Shown in pieces: positions 50,948 through 60,645 of a stretch of 64,000 nt of DNA. Numbering within the stretch: the first letter of the stretch is position 1; every line of letters begins with the position of its first letter. Below the pieces are notes generated by a model. It saw nothing but the letters and a program-made list of their open reading frames with translations. It was not told the origin of the DNA and did no database searches. The DNA is from Nonomuraea sp. NEAU-A123. GTDB taxonomy: Bacteria; Actinomycetota; Actinomycetes; Streptosporangiales; Streptosporangiaceae. The stretch is from NCBI RefSeq assembly GCF_018603905.1, contig NZ_JAHFZZ010000002.1:434001-498000 (forward strand), given 5' to 3'. Position numbers and translations under genes: made by a program.

Positions 50948-51968
50948 ATGAAGAGGAACGTCCTGATCGTGATGTGCGCGGGCCTGTTCGTCGTCCTGCT
51001 GGACGTGACCATCGTGAACGTGGCGCTGCCGTCCATCGCGGCCGACCGGCACGCCGGGCTCGCCGACCTGCAATGGGTGGTCGACGGCTACCAGATCGCG
51101 CTCGCCGGGCTGCTGCTGACGGGCGGCACGCTGGGCGACCGCTTCGGACACCGGCGGGTGGTGCTGGCGGGGTTCGCGCTGTTCGGCGTGGCCTCGGCGG
51201 GCTGCGCGCTCGCGCCCGGCATCGGCGCCCTGGTGGCGGCGCGGGCCGCGCAGGGCGTGGGCGCCGCGCTCCTGCTACCGGGCACACTGGCGGTTGGCGC
51301 TGCTGGCCGCATTCGTGGTGATCGAGAACCGGCGGGAGTCGCCGATGCTGCCGCTGGGACTGCTGCGCCGCCCCTCGATCGCGGTCGGCACGATCGGCTC
51401 GGCGATCATGAACTTCGGGATCAACGGCATGATGCTGCTGATCACCCTTTACCTCCAGGGCGTACTGCGGCTGTCCCCGATGACGGCGGGCGCGGCCCTG
51501 CTGCCGCTGTTCGTGCCGCTGGCGTCGCTCTCCGCGCCGTTCGGCCGCCTCACCGGCCGCTACGGCCCGCGCCCCGTCATGGTCGCCGGGCTCGTCACGC
51601 TGGCGGTGGGTATGGGGCTGCTGCTGCCGGTACGGGCGGCTTCGCCGTACCTGGTACTGCTGCCTGCGCTGACCGTCATCGGGCTCGGCGCGGCGCTGCT
51701 GACGCCCAGCGTGGTTGCCCTGGCCATGAGCGACCTGCCGCCCGGCCGGGAGGGGCTGGTGAGCGCGATCAACAACACCGCGCGACAGGCGGGCGGCGCG
51801 ATCGGCGTCGCGGCCTTCGGCGCGCTGGCGGGCACTCCGGGCGGCCCACGCTTCATCGGCGGGCTACATGGGGCGGCGGCGCTGGCCGGGGCGACCTACC
51901 TCGGAGCAACCGCTCTCACCCTGACCCTAGGCCTCACCACCCGCCCCCACCGCAAGACCCTGGTCTGA
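50948..51968 (+). pseudogene. MFS (EmrB/QacA-type) efflux transporter, disrupted
   Basis: The N-terminal part encodes four transmembrane segments with the DHA2-family start LLDVTIVNVALPSIAAD and GGTLGDRFGHRRVVLAG up to GAALLLPGTLAV at about 51290. It then jumps, in another frame, to MALLAAFVVIENRRESPM (51294), which belongs to the middle of the protein, and continues to the C-terminus at 51968. About 120 residues between these points are gone and the frame is shifted, so the gene cannot make a full pump. Remaining helices are well preserved, so the loss is recent. Confidence 0.88.
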
Positions 51969-52632
51969 CCACCCGCAGGAGCTCACACCAGACCACCTGA
52001 TGGCGCACCAGTCCAGGGCCTTGGGCCGCGCCGGACCACCCGAGACCGCGCCGCCAGAGACCACACCGGACCATCCGATAGCGCACCAGACCAGGGTTTT
52101 GGGGTGCACCGGACTGCCTGAGACCGCGCCGGGTCGTCTGGGGCGCGCCGGACCACCCGGGACCGCGCCACTCGACTCCGGGACACAATCCGTGCCGCGT
52201 AGGACCGCCCAGAGCCCTGCCAACCCACCGGGACCGCCAGACCACCCGGGATCGCGGCGTCCGACCGCCGGACAGCCGGGCGCCGGACAGCCGGGCGCCG
52301 GACAGCGACACGAGCCGAGGCTTCGAGGCCGGGCTACAGGGCGTCGGGCCCCAGCTAACGCTGCGCCGAACCATCCAGAGCCGTGCCAGACCACCGGGCG
52401 TCGCGCCGCGCGCCTCCCGCGCCAGGCTCATACACGGGCCACGACCGCGCCGACTGGCCCCAGGACGTCCCCGACTACCCACGCAGGGCAGCAGGACTGC
52501 GCCCGCTGGCTGAGGAGGACGGATGGGCGCGTGGCTGGGCGGGTGGCCAACGGCTGAGGCTGGTGGACGCCGGAGGGCCAAGGCCAACGGCTGAGGCTGG
52601 TGGCACGGCGGACCGCTGAGGCCGATGGCTGG
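51969..52632. repeat. Repeat-rich 664-base intergenic region
   Basis: No supported gene. A 78-bp imperfect direct repeat starts at 51987 and 52065 (shared CAGACCACC-like and CCGGACCA-like blocks, GAGACCGCGCCG), and CCGGACAGCCGGGCG is repeated 2.6 times near 52267-52306. GGTGGCACGG/GGCTGAGGCTGGTGG copies occur near 52553-52600. Open frames across it are low-complexity and unlike the neighbours. Confidence 0.6.
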
Positions 52633-53445
52633 TCAGGTGCGGAGGAAGCTGTGGATGTGGCCTGCTGCCTGGAAGCCGAGCCGTTCGTAGAAGTTCTTGG
52701 GCCAGTCGCCGGCGTCGGCCACCAGGAACACCAGGTCGCTGCCCGCCGCCTCGGCGAGGAGCGCCCTCATCAGGGTGCGGGCGTGACCGCGGCCCCGGTG
52801 GCGGTCTCCGGTGTAGAGGTCCTCGATCTGTGTGACGCCGCCGTGTGTGTAGATGTCGGCCTTGGCGGCGAGCTCGCCGTCCTCGGTTCGTACGCCGCGG
52901 AAGCCCACCGTGTCGGCGCCGCGCAGCCGTTCCTCGACGCGTCTGGCGAGCTGGTCGATCACGGCGTCGGCGGCCTCGGGCAGCGTCTCGCGCCAGCCGT
53001 CCCGGAGGGTGGGCAGCAGCGCGGGCAGGTCGAGATGCTCAACGGGCGCCGCGTCGTGCGGGAACTCGCCGCGGAACACCATGACCAGGTTGGTCTCGTG
53101 CGTGTAGCCCGCGGCCTCGAAGGCGGGCGCGTACGCCTGGCCCAGGCGGTCGTGGTCGACGTTGACGAGCCGGTGCGCGTGCCCGGCGAGCACCTGGTCG
53201 GCTGCCTTCAGCACTGCGCCTGGGTCGGTGTCGGACCAGACGATGAGCTTGTTGTCGTCGTACGAGCCGGGGTAACGCTCGTTGAGCACGGCGAACCCGC
53301 CGGGCACTTCAACCGTCCGCCCCGCTTTGCGGCGGGCGAAGTCGTGCATGAACGCGACGGTACGGGCGAAGTCCTGGAGAGGACCGGCGCCATCAGTCAC
53401 GGCGCCATCAGTCACGGGGCCGGAGGTGTCAACGAGGTCGGTCAT
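52633..53445 (-). CDS. GNAT-family N-acetyltransferase
   Basis: The 270-residue protein has an N-terminal variable half and a C-terminal GNAT domain (about 150-260) with the acetyl-CoA motif YTGDRHRGRGHARTLMRALL and LGFQAAGHIHSFLRT at the end. It acetylates an amine or amino group on an unknown substrate. Near the start the sequence VTDGAVTDGAG reflects a 15-base duplication. The ATG overlaps the trpF stop (ATGA), so it is translated together with trpF. Its 3' side faces repeat-filled DNA. Confidence 0.83.
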   Translation of the reverse strand: MTDLVDTSGPVTDGAVTDGAGPLQDFARTVAFMHDFARRKAGRTVEVPGGFAVLNERYPGSYDDNKLIVWSDTDPGAVLKAADQVLAGHAHRLVNVDHDRLGQAYAPAFEAAGYTHETNLVMVFRGEFPHDAAPVEHLDLPALLPTLRDGWRETLPEAADAVIDQLARRVEERLRGADTVGFRGVRTEDGELAAKADIYTHGGVTQIEDLYTGDRHRGRGHARTLMRALLAEAAGSDLVFLVADAGDWPKNFYERLGFQAAGHIHSFLRT

Positions 53446-54029
53446 GGGCGGGCCGCCGTGATGAAGTGGCGGATGAGGTTGGAGTCCTTTACGCCGGGTG
53501 CCAGCTCGACGCCGCTGGACACGTCCACGCCCCACGGCTCGGCGGCGGCGACTGCGTCGGCGACGTTGGAGGGGTTGAGGCCGCCCGCCAGCAGCCAGTG
53601 TCCTGAGGGGTGGCCGCGCACTGCCGACCAGTCCCATGACTCGCCGGAGCCGGGGCGGGGGGCGTCGACGATGAGCAGGTCCTCGTCGTAGGCGCCGCAG
53701 CGTAGGTCGGCTTTGGCGTCGACGGCTCTGATCAGGGTGTGGCCTAGGTCCTTCAGTGCGGTGAAGTCTCCGTGCGGGTGCTTGCCGTGCAGTTGGATGC
53801 CGCGCATGCCGGAGGCGAGGGTGGCGGCGCGGACGGTCACGGGGGGCTCGCCGTGGAACACGCCGACGGTGAGAATGTGGGCGGGCACCGCTGCGGCCAG
53901 CTCGGCGGCTCGCTCGGGGGTCACCTGGCGGGGGCTCCGGGTCATCACGAACCCGATGGCGTCGGCGCCCGCCTCGACGGCGGCCGCCACGTGCTCGGGC
54001 TCGCTCAACCCGCAGATCTTCACGTACAC
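53442..54029 (-). CDS. trpF: TrpF, phosphoribosylanthranilate isomerase
   Basis: The 195-residue protein has the TrpF signatures VKICGL at the N-terminus, GIQLHGKHP near residue 77, LLAGGLNPSNV near 144 and VDVSSGVE near 162. It isomerises phosphoribosylanthranilate in tryptophan synthesis. GTGs at 54029 and 54023 are the plausible starts; the longer frame is not real. It is isolated from other trp genes and coupled to a GNAT gene. In many actinobacteria PriA (HisA) does this job, so a separate trpF is worth noting. Confidence 0.92.
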   Translation of the reverse strand: MYVKICGLSEPEHVAAAVEAGADAIGFVMTRSPRQVTPERAAELAAAVPAHILTVGVFHGEPPVTVRAATLASGMRGIQLHGKHPHGDFTALKDLGHTLIRAVDAKADLRCGAYDEDLLIVDAPRPGSGESWDWSAVRGHPSGHWLLAGGLNPSNVADAVAAAEPWGVDVSSGVELAPGVKDSNLIRHFITAARP

Positions 54030-54439
54030 ACCGACGACCCTAGCGGCGCCGAGCGGCCCGCGGCGACCGTGACCCAAGCCGGACTTCAGACGGAGCAAAG
54101 CCGGAGCCCTAAGCCGGAATCCAGGCCTGGCCAGGCCGCAGCCCAGGCCGGGGTCCAGGCCGGAGTCCAGGCCGGGGTCCAGGGCGGGTTAGGCCGGAGC
54201 CCAGGCCAGAGACCCAAGCTGGGACCGGGGCAGAGGCCAAGCCGGGACCGGGCCAGACACCCAAGCCGGGACCGGGCCGGGGCCAGGAGGCGTCGTGGTG
54301 GTGAGTTCGAGCGGTGGGGTCCTCTAAAGCGCCCCGCGGCGGGGGTCCTGCATCCAGGTGGTCCTTCCGAAGGAACGAGGGAGGCGATGAGGACCACATG
54401 GTCGCAGGTCAGGGTCCGTACGGGCGTCAGCCCGTGGGA
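54030..54439. repeat. 410-base intergenic region with short tandem repeats
   Basis: No supported gene. From about 54085 to 54290 the DNA is built of GGCC-rich units: a 12-base unit AGGCCGG(A/G)GTCC repeated about four times near 54146-54195, and CCAAGCCGGGACCGGG repeated near 54236-54285. Codon use in open frames is meaningless. The response-regulator gene ends at 54440 on the right. Confidence 0.6.
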
Positions 54440-55126
54440 TTATCCGAGGGGTCCGCCGCGGGGATGACGTACCGGCCGGAACGCCGCGTCCACCAAGCCG
54501 CTGCGATAGGCGACGACCGCGGCCTGGATCCGGTTGCGCAGCCCCAGCTTGTCCATGGCGGCGGCTACGTGGGACTTGACCGTGGTGATGCCCACGTGCA
54601 GTTCCTCGGCGATCTCCGCGTTGGACAGCCCGGTGCCGACCAGCGCGAGCACCTCCAGCTCGCGGTCGGTGAGGACGGCGGGGACCGGTATGGTCGCCTC
54701 CTCCTCCGCGGCCAGGAAGCGGGCGACGACCCGGCGCAGCACCGACGGGCCCAGGAGCTGCTCGCCGGTCACGGCCCGGCGTACGGCGTCGACCATGCGT
54801 TCGGGCTCGTCGTCCTTGACCAGGAAGCCGACAGCGCCCGCGCGCAGGGCGGCGTACACGTCGGAGTCCTCGGCGAACGTGGTGAGCACGACGATCCTGG
54901 TGGCCGGCCGCGCCGCGAGGACCCGTCTGGTGGCCTCCAGCCCGTCGACCCTGGGCATGCGCAGGTCCATCAGGATCACGTCGGGCAGGTGCTGTTCGGC
55001 CAGGCGTACGGCCTCGGCGCCGTCCTGGGCCTCGGCCACGACCTCCATGTCGCCCGCGACCTGCAGCAGCATGCGTACGCCCGCGCGGACCAGCGCCTGG
55101 TCGTCGGCGACCAGGACGCGGATCAC
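54440..55126 (-). CDS. LuxR/NarL-family response regulator
   Basis: The 228-residue protein has a receiver domain (about residues 2-118) with acidic VADDQ, phospho-acceptor Asp in VILMDLRMP near 55 and Lys in GFLVKDDE near 105, then a LuxR-type DNA-binding domain (about 150-215; GLSNAEIAEELHVGITTVK). The GTG overlaps the stop of the histidine kinase gene (GTGA), so the two form one two-component system. The target genes are unknown; the neighbouring MFS gene and others are possible. Confidence 0.92.
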   Translation of the reverse strand: MIRVLVADDQALVRAGVRMLLQVAGDMEVVAEAQDGAEAVRLAEQHLPDVILMDLRMPRVDGLEATRRVLAARPATRIVVLTTFAEDSDVYAALRAGAVGFLVKDDEPERMVDAVRRAVTGEQLLGPSVLRRVVARFLAAEEEATIPVPAVLTDRELEVLALVGTGLSNAEIAEELHVGITTVKSHVAAAMDKLGLRNRIQAAVVAYRSGLVDAAFRPVRHPRGGPLG

Positions 55127-56829
55127 GTGGCGCCCCCGGTGAGGCCCCCGGTGATGAGGTCGGTGATGCACCCCGTGGGGCGCTCAGCGGGCGTGGAGGC
55201 GGGCGAGGAAGTGGGCGGGGAGGCGGGCGAGGCGATGGGCATGTCGGCCGTGAGCAGCCAGCCGCCGTCCTGGTCGAGGCCCGCGGTGAGCGTGCCGCCG
55301 AGTGCGCGGACGCGCTCGCGCATGCCGGCCAGGCCGCGTCCGGATGAGGGCAGGCGTCCGGACGAGGGCAGGCGTTCGATGATGGTGGGCGGGGGGCCGT
55401 TGCGTACGCGTACGGTCAGCGCCTGGCCGGTGGTGGTGACGGCGACGCTCACCTGGGTGCCGGGACCGGCGTGCTTGAGCACGTTCGTGAGACCTTCCTG
55501 GACGATGCGGGCGGCGGAGGCACGGGCCACGAGGGGGGCGTGCGCGGTGGCGGGGTCGAGTTCGAGCTCGACCTGGAGGCCGGCGGCGGTCATCCGCTCG
55601 GCGGACTCACAGATGACCTCGGCGGGGTCGGCGGGCATGTCGGGCCGGCGGCCGGGGTCGCGCAGCACGTCGAGCAGCCCGCGCAGGTCTTCGAGCGCCT
55701 GGTGGCCGGTCTCGCGGATGTCGGCCAGCGCGTCGGCGACCGGTCCCTCGGGGGCGGCGTAGCGGGCGGCGCCGGCGCGCAGGACCATCGCGCCGACGTG
55801 GTGGGCCACGATGTCGTGCACCTCGCGGGCGATGTTCTCCCGCTCGAGGAGCTGGTCGGCGCGGACCTGGGCGACCGCCAGCCGCGCCGACTCGCGTACC
55901 CGCAACCGCTCGGCCTCGGCGGCCGCCTGCCTGACACCCAGGTAGCGGCCGATCGCGACGGGGGTGGTCACCAGGGCCATCAGGATGGCGACGCGAAACG
56001 CGGTGACCTCGGTCGAGTCCTCGACGATCGCGAGCGAGGCGAGCATGGTGCAGATCACGTACGTGACCGTGATCCAGGCCCAGGAGGCGATCCGCATCGC
56101 GAACACGCAGAGCGCGATCAGCATCAGGATCAGGCAGGTGTTGACCGCGTCGTGGAGGTACTGGTCGGCGGCGATCAGCAGCACGCTCTGGAAGATGAAC
56201 ACCAGCCCGGGAAAGCGCCGCGCGACGCCGAGCGACAGCCCGCCGAACACCGCGAACAGCCCCACGACCCAGACCGGCTGGGTGCCGCTGTGCCAGTCGG
56301 TCCAGGTGCTCAGCACGGTGAAGGCCACCCCGCCGCCGGCCAGCAGCACGTCCGGCGAGATGTCGCCGTCCTTCAGCCGCCCGGCGGGCCCGCGCAGGTA
56401 GGTGCCGATGAGGACGGGGAGGGTGGGGACGAGGATCGAGTACATCCACGAGTTCGTGGTGAGGGCGATGCCCGGGTCGGCCAGGTTGATCGCGGTCGCG
56501 GCGATGGCCGCGCCCAGCGCCGTGCAGGTCGGCCGCCAGCCCGAGTGGTAGGCGACCAGGCCGATGGAGACGCAGAGCAGCATCTGGGCGGTGTTGGAGG
56601 TGAACGACTCCACCTGGTCGGTGAAGACGAGGAACGCGGCGAGGTAGAGGCTCACGGCCAGCGGCGCGCGCCTGACCAGGCCCATGGGCGCGCCCACGCC
56701 CACGGCCATCGGGATCACCTCGTTGCCCGGCAGCAGCGCGGAGCCACCGCCTTTGGCCGAAAGCATCAGGTCGAGTGCGGTTCCCGCGGCCGCGAGCAGG
56801 AGGTCGAGCGGCACACCACGCCATCGCAT
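55123..56829 (-). CDS. Membrane sensor histidine kinase (HisKA_3/NarX type)
   Basis: The 568-residue kinase has about nine or ten transmembrane segments (residues 1-300), a HisKA_3 dimerisation region with His in NIAREVHDIVAHHVG near 340, and an ATPase domain with RIVQEGLTNVLKHAG near 440 and the G-box GRGLAGMRERV. The segment LPSSGRLPSSGRG is an 18-bp tandem duplication just before the G-box. A Pro/Ser tail follows. It phosphorylates the coupled LuxR-type regulator. The signal sensed by the membrane part is unknown. Confidence 0.9.
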   Translation of the reverse strand: MRWRGVPLDLLLAAAGTALDLMLSAKGGGSALLPGNEVIPMAVGVGAPMGLVRRAPLAVSLYLAAFLVFTDQVESFTSNTAQMLLCVSIGLVAYHSGWRPTCTALGAAIAATAINLADPGIALTTNSWMYSILVPTLPVLIGTYLRGPAGRLKDGDISPDVLLAGGGVAFTVLSTWTDWHSGTQPVWVVGLFAVFGGLSLGVARRFPGLVFIFQSVLLIAADQYLHDAVNTCLILMLIALCVFAMRIASWAWITVTYVICTMLASLAIVEDSTEVTAFRVAILMALVTTPVAIGRYLGVRQAAAEAERLRVRESARLAVAQVRADQLLERENIAREVHDIVAHHVGAMVLRAGAARYAAPEGPVADALADIRETGHQALEDLRGLLDVLRDPGRRPDMPADPAEVICESAERMTAAGLQVELELDPATAHAPLVARASAARIVQEGLTNVLKHAGPGTQVSVAVTTTGQALTVRVRNGPPPTIIERLPSSGRLPSSGRGLAGMRERVRALGGTLTAGLDQDGGWLLTADMPIASPASPPTSSPASTPAERPTGCITDLITGGLTGGAT

Positions 56830-56959
56830 TCGCCCACGGTATCCGGGCGGGGCGGGCGTTCCGGTCCTCCTGACGGAGGAGCCGGTCTCCTCCTAGTGGC
56901 CGCATCACCGCCCCGTCGGCGGATGAGACAACCGGGAGACTTCCCTTACCGTTTGGGGT

Positions 56960-57550
56960 ATGCCTAATGACACCGCGTTGTTGCTCGGCCAGTTCCTGCG
57001 CGCTCCGGCCAAGATCGGCGCGTTCGCGCCCAGCTCGCGACGGCTCGCGGCGGCCGTGTGCGCGCCTTTGCCGGAACGCGGCGAGCCTACCGTGGTCGAG
57101 CTCGGCCCCGGCACGGGGCCCTTCACCGCGGAGATCCAGCGCCGGCTGACCGGGCGCGGCCACCACCTGGCCGTGGAGGTCAACCAGCAGTTGGCGACGC
57201 TGCTGGCCCAGCGCTTCCCCATCGTGGACGTCGTGCATGATGACGCGACCGAGCTCAGCCGCCTGCTCGGCGAGCGCGGCCTGCGGCAGGCCGACGTGGT
57301 GATCAGCGGGCTGCCCTGGGCGGCGTTCCCCGAGGACCTGCAGCGGGGGCTGCTCGGCGCGGTGTCCTCGGCGATGAGCCCGTCCGGCGCGTTCACCACG
57401 TTCTCCTACATCCACGCCATCCCGATGAGCTCGGCGCGCCGCTTTCGCGCGCTGCTGGCCGAGCGGTTCGAGGAGGTCGTGCCGGGCCGTACGGTGTGGC
57501 GCAACGCGCCTCCGGCGTTCGTGTTCCACGCCCGCAGACCTCGACCCTGA
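56960..57550 (+). CDS. Class I SAM-dependent methyltransferase (PmtA/KsgA-like)
   Basis: The 196-residue protein has the SAM motif VVELGPGTGPFTAEIQRRL (about residue 44) and ISGLPWAAFPEDLQ near 116, the pattern shared by PmtA-like phospholipid N-methyltransferases and rRNA adenine dimethylases. The position of an N-terminal basic stretch AFAPSSRRLAAAV fits PmtA-like proteins. The acyl-CoA dehydrogenase starts 26 bases downstream. Substrate uncertain: lipid is more likely than rRNA. Confidence 0.8.
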   Translation: MPNDTALLLGQFLRAPAKIGAFAPSSRRLAAAVCAPLPERGEPTVVELGPGTGPFTAEIQRRLTGRGHHLAVEVNQQLATLLAQRFPIVDVVHDDATELSRLLGERGLRQADVVISGLPWAAFPEDLQRGLLGAVSSAMSPSGAFTTFSYIHAIPMSSARRFRALLAERFEEVVPGRTVWRNAPPAFVFHARRPRP

Positions 57551-57576
57551 ACAGAATTTACTTCTACGATGGGGTG

Positions 57577-58758
57577 ATGGATTTCACCCTTCCCGACAGC
57601 GCCTTGGCCGTTCAACGCGGCATCGGCGACATCTGCTCGCGCTACGACCTGGACTACTGGCAGCGGTGTGAGGCGGACAAGCGCTGGCCGGAGGAGGTCT
57701 GGGCGGAGCTGGCCAAGGGCGGCTGGCTGGGTCTGGCCGTGCCCGAGGAGTTCGGCGGCGGCGGGCAGGGGCTGCTGGAGCTGGCGGTGGCGACGGAGAC
57801 GCTGGCCGCCTCGGGCGCGGCGGGCGGCTCGGCGTTCACGTACGTGCTGACGCCGGGGTTCGGCGCGCTCACCCTGGCCAGGCACGGCACGGCCGAGCAG
57901 CGGGCGGAGCTGCTGCCCCGGCTGGCCACGGGTGAGCTGGAGACGTGCTTCGCGCTGACCGAGCCGGACGCGGGCTCGAACGCGCTGGCCATCACGACGG
58001 CGGCCCGGCGCGACGGCGACGAGTACGTGATCAAGGGGCAGAAGATCTGGATCACCGGCGTCCAGCGGGCCACCTGGATGCTGCTGGTCACCAGGACCGT
58101 CCCGGCCGCCGAGGCCAGGCCGCGTACGCACGGGCTGACGGTCTTCCTGGTGAACGTGCCGGAGGCGGTGGCGGCCGGGCGGCTGTCCTACCAGCCGATC
58201 CCGAAGCTGGGGGCCAACACGACGCCGTCGAACATGGTGTTCATCGACGACCTCCGGGTGCCCGCCTCCAGTGTGGTGGGGCAGATCGACCAGGGCGCGG
58301 CCGTGCTGTGGGACATCCTCAACCCCGAGCGGATCCTGCTCGCCGCCTCCGCGCTCGGCGGGGCCGAGGTGGCGTTGCGGGTCGCCGTGCAGTACGCGAA
58401 GGAACGCGAGGTGTTCGGCCGGCCGATCGGCGCCAACCAGGCCATCGCGTTCCCGCTGGCGCAGGTCAAGGCCAAGATCGAGCTGGCCCGCCTGATGCTC
58501 TACAAGGCCGCGTGGTCCTTCGACCGGCACCTGCCGTGCGGCACCGAGGCCAACATCGCCAAGCTCACCGCGTCGCAGGCGGCGTGGGAGGCGGCCGACG
58601 CCGCGTTCCAGACGCACGGCGGGATGGCGTACTCACTCGAATACCCGGTGGCCAGGCTGCTCACGGACGCCCGCATCGGGAAGGTGGCACCGGTGACGGA
58701 GGAGCTGCTGCTCAACTACCTCGCGACACAGGTGCTGGGGCTGCCGCGCAGCTTCTGA
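57577..58758 (+). CDS. Acyl-CoA dehydrogenase
   Basis: The 393-residue protein has the ACAD domains in order: N-terminal helices with [19 protein letters not shown] near residue 48, the FAD-binding [15 protein letters not shown] near 125, [14 protein letters not shown], and a C-terminal part with [14 protein letters not shown] near 271 and [14 protein letters not shown]. The catalytic Glu region is probably [15 protein letters not shown]. It oxidises an acyl-CoA to the enoyl-CoA. An enoyl-CoA hydratase gene lies nearby on the opposite strand, which fits beta-oxidation-like metabolism. Substrate chain unknown. Confidence 0.92.
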   Translation: MDFTLPDSALAVQRGIGDICSRYDLDYWQRCEADKRWPEEVWAELAKGGWLGLAVPEEFGGGGQGLLELAVATETLAASGAAGGSAFTYVLTPGFGALTLARHGTAEQRAELLPRLATGELETCFALTEPDAGSNALAITTAARRDGDEYVIKGQKIWITGVQRATWMLLVTRTVPAAEARPRTHGLTVFLVNVPEAVAAGRLSYQPIPKLGANTTPSNMVFIDDLRVPASSVVGQIDQGAAVLWDILNPERILLAASALGGAEVALRVAVQYAKEREVFGRPIGANQAIAFPLAQVKAKIELARLMLYKAAWSFDRHLPCGTEANIAKLTASQAAWEAADAAFQTHGGMAYSLEYPVARLLTDARIGKVAPVTEELLLNYLATQVLGLPRSF

Positions 58759-58933
58759 TCGACGGTGTGGCCGGCCTGCCACGCGCACCAGCGGCCGGAG
58801 GGCCACGGCTTCGTCTCCCGGGGCGTCGGTCTCGGCCTCGGCGGACAGGCCCGCTCCGACGTTGGTGCGGCAGCAGGCCGTCCACACCGTCCAAGAAGCA
58901 CGCCTACCCTGGGCGGGCAGGTGAAACCGCAGG

Positions 58934-59728
58934 TCAGCCGAACTCCGGTGGCCGCTTCTCGCGCACCGCCCGCACACCCTCCACCACGTCGGGGCCGCTG
59001 AAGCCGAGGAACTCCATGGCCAGCGAGGCGTCGAAGGTGGGTCCCGCCATGCGCAGCCAGTTGTTCAGTGAGTATTTGGTGAGGCGGATGGCCTCCTGGG
59101 AGCCGGCGGCGAGGCGTACGGCGATCTCCATCGCCTTGTCGTGGACCTGGTCGTCGTCGACGCACAGGCTCACCAGGCCCATCCGCTCGGCCTCGGCGCC
59201 GGTGACGGGCTCGCAGAGCAGCAGGTGGTATTTGGCCTTGGCCAGCCCGCACAGCAGCGGCCAGATGATCGCGGCGTGGTCGCCCGCCGCGACGCCGAGC
59301 CGGGTGTGGCCGTCAATGATGCGGGCGGTGCGCCCGGCCACGGAGATGTCGGCCAGCAGGGCGACGGCCAGCCCGGCGCCCACCGCGGGCCCCTGCACGG
59401 CCGAGACGATCGGCTTGGCGCAGTTGAGCACGTTGTAGACGATGTCGCGGGCCTCGCCGAACACGCGCAGCCTGGTGGCGTGGTCGCGGGTCATCTCCTC
59501 GATCATCGACAGGTCGCCGCCCGCGGAGAACGCCTCGCCCTCTCCCCTGACGATCACCGCCCTGACGGAGTCGTCGCGGTCGACGTCTCGCCAGATCTCG
59601 GCCAGCTCGCGGTGGCCGGTCATGTCGACGGCGTTGCGCCTGCGCGGCTCGCTGATCGTGATCCGCAGCACGCCGTCCGCGGGCGTGTCGATCTTGAGCT
59701 TCTCGTACGCGCTCCGGTACGTCACCAT
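58934..59728 (-). CDS. Enoyl-CoA hydratase/isomerase family protein
   Basis: The 264-residue crotonase-fold protein has [17 protein letters not shown] near residue 25, the oxyanion segment [12 protein letters not shown] near 62, and [20 protein letters not shown] near 102. The second acid region around [15 protein letters not shown] differs from the usual, so hydratase versus other crotonase chemistry is open. It overlaps the end of the esterase gene by 7 bases. With the neighbouring acyl-CoA dehydrogenase it suggests fatty or aromatic acyl-CoA breakdown. Confidence 0.88.
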   Translation of the reverse strand: MVTYRSAYEKLKIDTPADGVLRITISEPRRRNAVDMTGHRELAEIWRDVDRDDSVRAVIVRGEGEAFSAGGDLSMIEEMTRDHATRLRVFGEARDIVYNVLNCAKPIVSAVQGPAVGAGLAVALLADISVAGRTARIIDGHTRLGVAAGDHAAIIWPLLCGLAKAKYHLLLCEPVTGAEAERMGLVSLCVDDDQVHDKAMEIAVRLAAGSQEAIRLTKYSLNNWLRMAGPTFDASLAMEFLGFSGPDVVEGVRAVREKRPPEFG

Positions 59729-60636
59729 GCCTCCCGCAGCCGGGCGGCCACGTAGTCGCGGGCCTCGACGGCCTGGTCGAACAGGCCGGGCAGGCCGAAG
59801 AAGCCGTGGATCGCCCCGTCGAACCGGCGCGTCTCGACGGGCACCCCGGCCTCGGCCAGCCGCGCGCCGTAGCGCTCGCCGTCGTCGCGGAGCACGTCGC
59901 ACTCGGCGGTCACCACGGTCGCGGGCGCCAGCCCCGCGACGGACGGCAGCCGCAGCGGGGACAGCCGCGGATCCTCCGGGTCGGCCGCGCCGGCGTACTG
60001 CCTGAGAAGCCAGGCGACGTCCTCGGTGTCGAGGCCGAAGCCCTTGGCGAACTCGGCGTGGCTGGGGGTGTCCAGGGCCGCGTCGAGCGCCGGGTAGACG
60101 AGCACCTGGTGGGCCAGGCGCAGCCCGGCGTCGCGGGCCTGCCAGGCGGCCACGGCGGCGAGGTTGCCGCCCGAGCTCTCGCCCATCACGGCGACGCCGC
60201 CGTCGCACTGGTAGAAGGCGGGGCGGGCGAAGATGTCGCGTACCACGGTCCAGGCGTCGTCGGCCGCAGCCGGGAACGGGTGCTCGGGGGCCAGCCGGTA
60301 GCCGACGGAGACGACCACCGCGCCGGTGCGCAGCGCCAGGTCGCGGCCGAGCGCGTCGCCGCGCTTGATGCCGCCGGTCATCCAGCCGCCGCCGTGGAAG
60401 TAGACCACCACGGGCAGCGCGCCGTCGCCCCGGTCGGCGCGGTAGACGCGGATCGGCACGCCCTCGGCGCTCTCGTCGCGGACGAAGGCGAGCTGGGTGA
60501 GCGGGCCGCGGTGTCGCGCGAGGTCGTCCCGGGCCCGGGCCTCCTGGATCCCGGCCAGGTCCAGCCCGGCCAGGCCGGGGCCGGGGTCGGACAGGTAGCG
60601 CTCGATGTACTCCTGCGCCTGGGGGTGCAGTGGCAT
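59722..60636 (-). CDS. Alpha/beta hydrolase, acetyl-esterase/HSL family
   Basis: The 304-residue protein has the hormone-sensitive-lipase motif [11 protein letters not shown] near residue 79, nucleophile elbow [10 protein letters not shown] near 151, the acid in [10 protein letters not shown] near 248 and His in DGAIHGFFG near 278. It hydrolyses short-chain esters. It lies 9 bases downstream of the amidotransferase-like gene and overlaps the enoyl-CoA hydratase gene, so the three likely form one operon. The natural substrate is unknown. Confidence 0.9.
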   Translation of the reverse strand: MPLHPQAQEYIERYLSDPGPGLAGLDLAGIQEARARDDLARHRGPLTQLAFVRDESAEGVPIRVYRADRGDGALPVVVYFHGGGWMTGGIKRGDALGRDLALRTGAVVVSVGYRLAPEHPFPAAADDAWTVVRDIFARPAFYQCDGGVAVMGESSGGNLAAVAAWQARDAGLRLAHQVLVYPALDAALDTPSHAEFAKGFGLDTEDVAWLLRQYAGAADPEDPRLSPLRLPSVAGLAPATVVTAECDVLRDDGERYGARLAEAGVPVETRRFDGAIHGFFGLPGLFDQAVEARDYVAARLREAW

Positions 60637-60645
60637 GATCGAAGC

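Noticed and set aside
52000..52557. Possible gene in the repeat-rich gap
   Set aside because: Low-complexity Pro/Arg/Thr-rich translation made of repeat units; no ribosome-binding site or motif.
54314..55762. Open frame opposite the two-component genes
   Set aside because: Antisense to a clear response regulator and kinase pair with overlapping stop/start codons.
58759..58933. Possible terminator or small gene between the acyl-CoA dehydrogenase and enoyl-CoA hydratase genes
   Set aside because: No stem with a T-run and no frame with plausible codon use was found.
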